Assembly (NCBI GenBank): GCA_021845945.1
Contig: JAJZRD010000151.1
Location: 1 to 8,985 of the forward strand
Length of the DNA stretch: 8,985 nt
Direction of reading: 5' to 3'
Source: Chloroflexota bacterium
GTDB lineage: Bacteria; Chloroflexota; UBA6077
Shown here: piece after piece, positions 5,686-8,985 of the stretch
Layout of the letters: each line of letters starts with the position of its first letter
How positions within the stretch are numbered: position 1 is the stretch's first letter
Made by a program: the position numbers and the translations under genes
Notes under the pieces: model-generated
Seen by the model: only the letters and a program-made list of their open reading frames with translations
Databases searched by the model: none
Told to the model about the DNA's origin: nothing

Positions 5686-6705
5686 ACCGGCAAGCACGCC
5701 CTCATAGACTTCCACGTAGCGGTCCACCATCTGGTCCACCCCGAACCTCTCCTCCACCCACCGGCGGCATCGAGTCCTGTCTAGCTCCGCCACCTTCGGC
5801 AGTACCCGGCACACCTCCTCCACGTCGTCGGCCCAGAAGCCGGTCTCCCCGTTCAGCACCAGCTCCGTGACGGAGCCCATCGGCACCGCGACGACCGGGG
5901 TGCCGCAGGCCATGGACTCCACCATGGTGAGGCCGAAGGCCTCGTGGTAGGTGATCAGGTGCAAGAAGGCGTAGGCCCCCTGCAGCAATCGGCTCTTCAG
6001 GGCGTGATCGGCCGGGCCGATGAAGTCTATGACCCCCGGCTTCAGGTGGGGCCTGACGTGGGTCTCGAAGTACTCCTCGTTCTCCCGCGGCACGATGCCG
6101 GCCAGGATCAGCCGCATGCCGCACCGCCGCGCCACGGCGATAGTGGAGTGGATCCCCTTGTCGGGCGACATACGACCCAGCACCAGCAGATAGCTTCCGG
6201 GCGCAGGATTGAGGTCGAAGGCCCCCACGTCGATCCCGTTGTGAACGGTGGCCACGTAGTTTAGCTCGGGTGCCAGCTGCCGCTCTGCGTCGGTGACGGA
6301 GACGTAGAAGGAATCCCGGTACCGGGAGTAGATGAGGCGGCTGTGGTCCTCGGCGGCCGAGCCGTGCAGGGTGGTGATCATCGGCACGGGAATCACCCGG
6401 GAGTAGCAGGTGGGGTAACAACCCAGGTGGTTGTGGATCAGGTCGAACTCTCCGGCGTGTTCGAAGGCCAGTGCCGCGTGCAGCGATTCGTACATCCTGG
6501 CGGAGAGGCCGGGGTCCTCCGACAGCGGCCTCGGGCAGACGCTGAGCAGCCTTGCGCTGGTCTCGGAATCGGCGGTGGCAAAGAGGGTCACCTGGTGTCC
6601 GCGGGCCACGAGCCCCTCCACCAGGTTGTAGGTAACCAACTCCCAACCGCCGTAGTGCCTCGGGGGGATGCGCCACGAGATGGGGCCCAGAATACCGATT
6701 CTCAT
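5671..6705 (-). CDS. Glycosyltransferase family 4 (GT-B fold)
   Basis: This 344-residue cytoplasmic or membrane-associated enzyme transfers a sugar from a nucleotide-sugar donor, probably retaining configuration, onto a glycan, lipid or small-molecule acceptor. The N-terminal domain starts with MRIGILGPISWRIPPRHYGG, whose PPxxYGG loop is typical of the family, then HNH (91-93) and TLHG (112-115). The C-terminal donor domain begins after VHNGID (154-159), with GRMSPDKG (177-184) and the GT4 motif HEAFGLTMVESMACGTPVV (254-272), in which E255 and E263 form the expected E-x7-E pair. Length is slightly short but normal. The ATG at 6705 is preferred because GGAG lies 8 nt upstream and the protein then starts at the first beta-strand; an upstream frame from 6753 adds unrelated residues. 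The final codons come from the heptamer-repeat hairpin. No other glycan genes lie in the window, so the acceptor is unknown. Confidence 0.92.
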   Translation of the reverse strand: MRIGILGPISWRIPPRHYGGWELVTYNLVEGLVARGHQVTLFATADSETSARLLSVCPRPLSEDPGLSARMYESLHAALAFEHAGEFDLIHNHLGCYPTCYSRVIPVPMITTLHGSAAEDHSRLIYSRYRDSFYVSVTDAERQLAPELNYVATVHNGIDVGAFDLNPAPGSYLLVLGRMSPDKGIHSTIAVARRCGMRLILAGIVPRENEEYFETHVRPHLKPGVIDFIGPADHALKSRLLQGAYAFLHLITYHEAFGLTMVESMACGTPVVAVPMGSVTELVLNGETGFWADDVEEVCRVLPKVAELDRTRCRRWVEERFGVDQMVDRYVEVYEGVLAGRTEG

Positions 6706-6902
6706 CGATGAATCTCCACGGAAGAAGGGATTGCATACATCAGGCCAGTCCACGGGGGTCGGGGCGAGCGCATCGGTTGGCCGGCCTCCGTTCCGGATAG
6801 TACTAATTACGCATGGACAATAACTTGACGTGCCCCTAGAGTCCCACGTATCCTCAGAAAACTCCCTCTTCTTTGTAACAACTCTCCGGCCAGGGCGTTC
6901 TT
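6706..6902. other. Divergent intergenic region between glycosyltransferase and sigma factor genes
   Basis: These 197 bp contain no gene that I can support. The right part (about 6800-6880) is less GC-rich and carries the rightward candidate promoter at 6825-6854. No clear leftward promoter was found for the glycosyltransferase; TATTGT and TACTAT elements are present but their spacing is poor. Confidence 0.6.
6825..6854 (+). promoter_or_regulatory. Candidate sigma-70-type promoter for the sigma factor gene
   Basis: TTGACG (6825-6830) and TATCCT (6849-6854) are separated by 18 nt, 48 nt upstream of the ATG at 6903. Matches to consensus are 5 of 6 and 4 of 6. No GGAAC-type ECF -35 is obvious here, so autoregulation by the encoded factor is not apparent from sequence. 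Confidence 0.45.
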
Positions 6903-7541
6903 ATGGATGAAAGCCTCGCGATTTCAGTAGAAGACGAGCGGAAGGCTCAGGAGGAGCTACAGCTCCTGGTTCAGCGGGCTTGCCAGGGGGATGGGGAAGC
7001 CTTCGGGCGGCTGTACGACCTCCACCTGGACACCGTTTACCGTTACGTCTACTACAAGGTCAACGGGGCTGCCGAGGCTGAAGACCTCACCGCCCAGATC
7101 TTCTTGAAGGCGTGGGAGGCGATGCCTCGATATCGGTGGCGGGAGATCCCCTTCTCCCACTGGGTGATGCGGCTGGCCAGGAACGCGGTCATCGACCACT
7201 ACAGGACGGCGAAGCCGCGAGGTGAACTGGACGAGGGTCTGGTATCCCAGGAGCCGGATCCCCAGGGCGAGTACCTTCACGGGGAGTCGCTGAGGGGGCT
7301 GGAAGCGTCCATCCGGCGGCTTCCCGAGGACCAGCGCACGGTGATCGTGCTGCGGTTCATCGAGGAGATGGATTACGCCCAGGTGGCCGAGATCATGGGG
7401 AAGAGCCAGGGGGCGCTGAGAGTGATCCAGCACCGGGCCCTGGCGGCTTTGAGAAAGATTCTGGAGCAAGAGGGCGGGGAGAGTGTCGAAGGGCGTGGAA
7501 GCGGCTCTGGCCGATTGTCTGGCGAGACTGGAGGGCGGTGA
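6903..7541 (+). CDS. ECF-like sigma-70 family RNA polymerase sigma factor
   Basis: This 212-residue protein has the two-domain layout of extracytoplasmic-function sigma factors, which redirect RNA polymerase to a small regulon. Sigma-2 spans about 33-102: FGRLYDLHLDTVYRYV, the polymerase-binding segment AEDLTAQIFLKAWEA (59-73), and the -10-recognising segment HWVMRLARNAVIDHYR (86-101). A short linker leads to sigma-4 (about 129-187), with LPEDQRTVIVLRFIEEMDY followed by the HTH AQVAEIMGKSQGALRVIQHRALAAL. No sigma-3 domain is present. The tail after about 190 is Gly/Ser-rich and is encoded by the 59-nt overlap with the next gene, so it is probably not a folded part. AGGG lies 7 nt before the ATG. 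The overlap implies translational coupling with the downstream membrane protein, the likely regulator. Subgroup not assigned. Confidence 0.93.
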   Translation: MDESLAISVEDERKAQEELQLLVQRACQGDGEAFGRLYDLHLDTVYRYVYYKVNGAAEAEDLTAQIFLKAWEAMPRYRWREIPFSHWVMRLARNAVIDHYRTAKPRGELDEGLVSQEPDPQGEYLHGESLRGLEASIRRLPEDQRTVIVLRFIEEMDYAQVAEIMGKSQGALRVIQHRALAALRKILEQEGGESVEGRGSGSGRLSGETGGR

Positions 7542-8829
7542 GGCCACCCTCGAGGAGGCTTTGTGCTCCTATCCGGAGCTGAGGCCGGAGCTCGAGCCGT
7601 TGCTGATGCTGGCTATGGAGCTGCGCTCCGCGCCGAAGGTATCGGCGCCCGAGGGTCTCAGAAGCTTCAAGCGACCCGTCTTTGCCACCCCGGCCGTCCC
7701 CGCTCCAACCCGCAGTCCGCTGCTGCCTTGGGGTTGGCGGGTTCTTCGTCCAACCCCCGCGTGGGCTACCCCTATGGCCCGCCTCGCCGCGGGCGTTGCC
7801 CTATCCGCGATGCTGCTGGGAGGCACCATGGTGGCCTCTGCCGGCAGCCTCCCCGAGGAGCCGCTCTATCCCCTGAAGCTGGCCGTGGAAAACGCTCAGA
7901 TGGCGTTGACCCCCGATCCTCAGCGCCGGGCCGAGCTGGAGATACAGTTCGCCGGCAGACGGTTGCAGGAGGTGGAGGCTGCCGCCCGACAGGGTAAGAT
8001 CCAGGCCGTGGAGCAGGGGCTGGCGCTGTACGAGGAGCGGGTTGAGGGCGCGGTGGATCGGGTGCAGACGGCGGGAACCGTCTCCCAGGGAGAGAGCCAG
8101 CAGTTCCAGGAATCTCTGGCTCACCAGCAGGAGCAGCTGTTCAGGGTGTACGAGCAGGTCCCGGCTGCGGCCCAACCGGCCATCCTCCATGCCATGGAGG
8201 TCTCCCAGCGAGGGGTGGCCCGGAGCGGCAAGAAGCCGGGCGATGGTGAGGAGAAGGCGGCGGAGACGCCGAAGTCCACCACCGGTGTGCCGACTCCCCC
8301 GGCCCCCACCAGGGTCGTCCCGGCCGATCTGCCCGGCAAGGGCCACGAGCCTCAGGCCAAGGCGAGACTTGCTCCGGTGCCGACCGCTACCGAGGAAGCT
8401 GAGGAGCAGCCGCTGGAGAAATCCAGGGGCGACGGGCGACGCGGAGATGGGGAGAAGGAGCGAGAGAAAGACGCGTCGGGACTGAGGGCTGAGGATTCAG
8501 GACTGGGCGTGAAGGATTCCTCGCAGTCCCCGGTTCCCAGTCATCTGCCCTGGAAGCCCAGCCTTCAGGGCTCAACACCCGGCATCCCGACCTCGGTGGC
8601 CGACAACCGGACGTCGACCCCTTCACCTGTTGCGGCGGCCGGTGGAACTCCGTCGCCCCTGGCGACGGCCGGCACAGAGCGGAATCGTCAGGAGGGGAGC
8701 AGGGAGCGTGACGGCGACCGTAGCTCCCGTCCGCCGGCCACCATCGGATCGGACGACGGCCGCACCGACGACGACAAGGGAAAGAACGGTCGGGACGGGG
8801 AGACTTCCTTCCGGGGGCCGTCCCGGTAG
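7483..8829 (+). CDS. DUF5667-type single-pass membrane protein, putative anti-sigma partner
   Basis: This 448-residue protein starts at GTG inside the sigma factor gene (59-nt overlap), with GAGGG 8 nt upstream. The N-terminal ~50 residues form a short helical module (DCLARLEGGEATLEEALCSY, then PELRPELEPLL) of a type I recall from Chloroflexota regulators; it would be cytoplasmic and could contact the sigma factor. A Pro-rich linker leads to one membrane segment at about 100-119 (LAAGVALSAMLLGGTMVASA). Outside, GSLPEEPLYPLKLAVENAQM (121-140) and a helical region to about 245 match the DUF5667 pattern (LPxxPLYPxKxxxE...RAELxxxFAxRRLxEV). The last ~200 residues are low-complexity, rich in Pro/Thr/Ser and then Arg/Asp/Gly/Lys, and contain repeat-derived sequence. 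No HxxxCxxC zinc anti-sigma motif is present. The DUF5667 call is from memory; the anti-sigma role rests on gene overlap and topology. Confidence 0.82.
   Translation: MSKGVEAALADCLARLEGGEATLEEALCSYPELRPELEPLLMLAMELRSAPKVSAPEGLRSFKRPVFATPAVPAPTRSPLLPWGWRVLRPTPAWATPMARLAAGVALSAMLLGGTMVASAGSLPEEPLYPLKLAVENAQMALTPDPQRRAELEIQFAGRRLQEVEAAARQGKIQAVEQGLALYEERVEGAVDRVQTAGTVSQGESQQFQESLAHQQEQLFRVYEQVPAAAQPAILHAMEVSQRGVARSGKKPGDGEEKAAETPKSTTGVPTPPAPTRVVPADLPGKGHEPQAKARLAPVPTATEEAEEQPLEKSRGDGRRGDGEKEREKDASGLRAEDSGLGVKDSSQSPVPSHLPWKPSLQGSTPGIPTSVADNRTSTPSPVAAAGGTPSPLATAGTERNRQEGSRERDGDRSSRPPATIGSDDGRTDDDKGKNGRDGETSFRGPSR
8425..8434 (+). repeat. AGGGGCGACG 10-mer, repeat-family fragment
   Basis: This 10-mer recurs inverted at 8651-8660 and in both arms of the terminal hairpin (8853-8862, and inverted at 8869-8878): four copies in about 450 bp. 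Two lie within the coding sequence of the low-complexity tail, which suggests repeat-derived DNA has entered the gene. Confidence 0.55.
8479..8520 (+). repeat. Six degenerate heptamers inside the DUF5667-type gene
   Basis: The units GGACTGA, GGGCTGA, GGATTCA, GGACTGG, GCGTGAA, GGATTCC run in register and encode part of the disordered tail (GLRAEDSGLGVKDS). They match the heptamers at 5638-5685 and 1545-1614. Confidence 0.65.
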
Positions 8830-8850
8830 CAGAGCGCGATGGTCGAGAAG

Positions 8851-8880
8851 AGCAGGGGCGACGCACGCGTCGCCCCTGCT
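8851..8880. terminator. Perfect 14-bp palindromic hairpin after the DUF5667-type gene
   Basis: AGCAGGGGCGACGC (8851-8864) and GCGTCGCCCCTGCT (8867-8880) are exactly complementary around AC, beginning 21 bp past the stop codon. It is likely to end transcription of the sigma factor operon, but no U-tract follows. Palindromes with an AGGGGCGACGC arm are, to my recollection, dispersed repeats in some Chloroflexota genomes, so it may be a REP-like element serving as terminator. Confidence 0.7.
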
Positions 8881-8955
8881 GTGTTGAGGCCCCCTTGCCC
8901 TTTCTTCCGCGCGGTGATGGCGCAGGCCTTTGCCGATCTCCCCGGCACGCAGCTT

Positions 8956-8975
8956 GCCTGCACTAAGTTGCAGGC
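8956..8975. other. 7-bp inverted repeat near the right edge
   Basis: GCCTGCA (8956-8962) and TGCAGGC (8969-8975) are perfectly complementary around CTAAGT. It lies in a short stretch (8881-8985) where I recognise no gene. It may belong to a feature beyond the window edge, such as an operator, terminator or element end; nothing distinguishes these. Confidence 0.3.
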
Positions 8976-8985
8976 CCGTAGTATG

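Noticed and set aside
6706..6753. An upstream ATG at 6753 for the glycosyltransferase
   Set aside because: It lacks a ribosome site, and the 16 added residues precede the first beta-strand; the ATG at 6705 has GGAG at good spacing.
8688..8963. A 91-codon minus-strand frame spanning the terminal hairpin
   Set aside because: It runs through the palindromic hairpin and the antisense of the disordered tail and shows no motif or good ribosome site.

Overview
The window is a GC-rich (clearly above 60% G+C by eye) bacterial chromosome segment with compact, mostly ordinary genes. Several things suggest a Chloroflexota-like organism: a sigma factor followed by an overlapping DUF5667-type membrane protein, a chemoreceptor with its sensor at the C-terminus, frequent GTG/TTG starts, degenerate heptamer (GGACTGA/GTGCTGA-type) repeats, and an AGGGGCGACGC palindrome. 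This placement is inference from gene style. No rRNA, tRNA, CRISPR array, transposase or phage gene was recognised.

Layout, left to right. (1) The 3' part of a methyl-accepting chemotaxis protein (+ strand, entering from the left edge, ending at 1094). (2) Three minus-strand genes that could form an operon, read right to left: a Na/Pi cotransporter with a C-terminal PhoU-like domain (4870 to 3248), an L-aspartate dehydrogenase (3182 to 2370) and an SLC13/DASS-type anion permease (2358 to 1144). (3) A 390-bp gene-free divergent region (4871-5260) with a candidate sigma-70 promoter for the phosphate transporter gene and a run of palindromes. (4) A small HTH protein (+, 5261-5644) convergent with a GT4 glycosyltransferase (-, 6705 to 5671). 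(5) A divergent 197-bp region with a candidate promoter, then an ECF-like sigma factor (+, 6903-7541) overlapping by 59 nt a single-pass membrane DUF5667-type protein (+, 7483-8829), closed by a perfect 14-bp hairpin.

How the genes may work together. The minus-strand group pairs uptake (phosphate, and probably dicarboxylates) with conversion of aspartate to oxaloacetate. The sigma factor and its overlapping membrane partner look like a signal-transduction pair in which the membrane protein could act as anti-sigma factor, though no classical zinc anti-sigma motif is visible. The glycosyltransferase probably makes a surface glycan or glycolipid. The chemoreceptor would feed a CheA/CheW pathway encoded elsewhere.

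Main oddities. The SLC13-type permease lacks roughly 75-90 residues of its second repeat and carries a heptamer-repeat-encoded linker. The second QSS signature of the Na/Pi transporter reads ASS. Long hairpins without U-tracts sit at the gene ends, and one at a convergent junction is built from inverted heptamer repeats. I found no convincing undescribed multi-gene system; the heptamer repeat family and the two altered transporters are the best leads.
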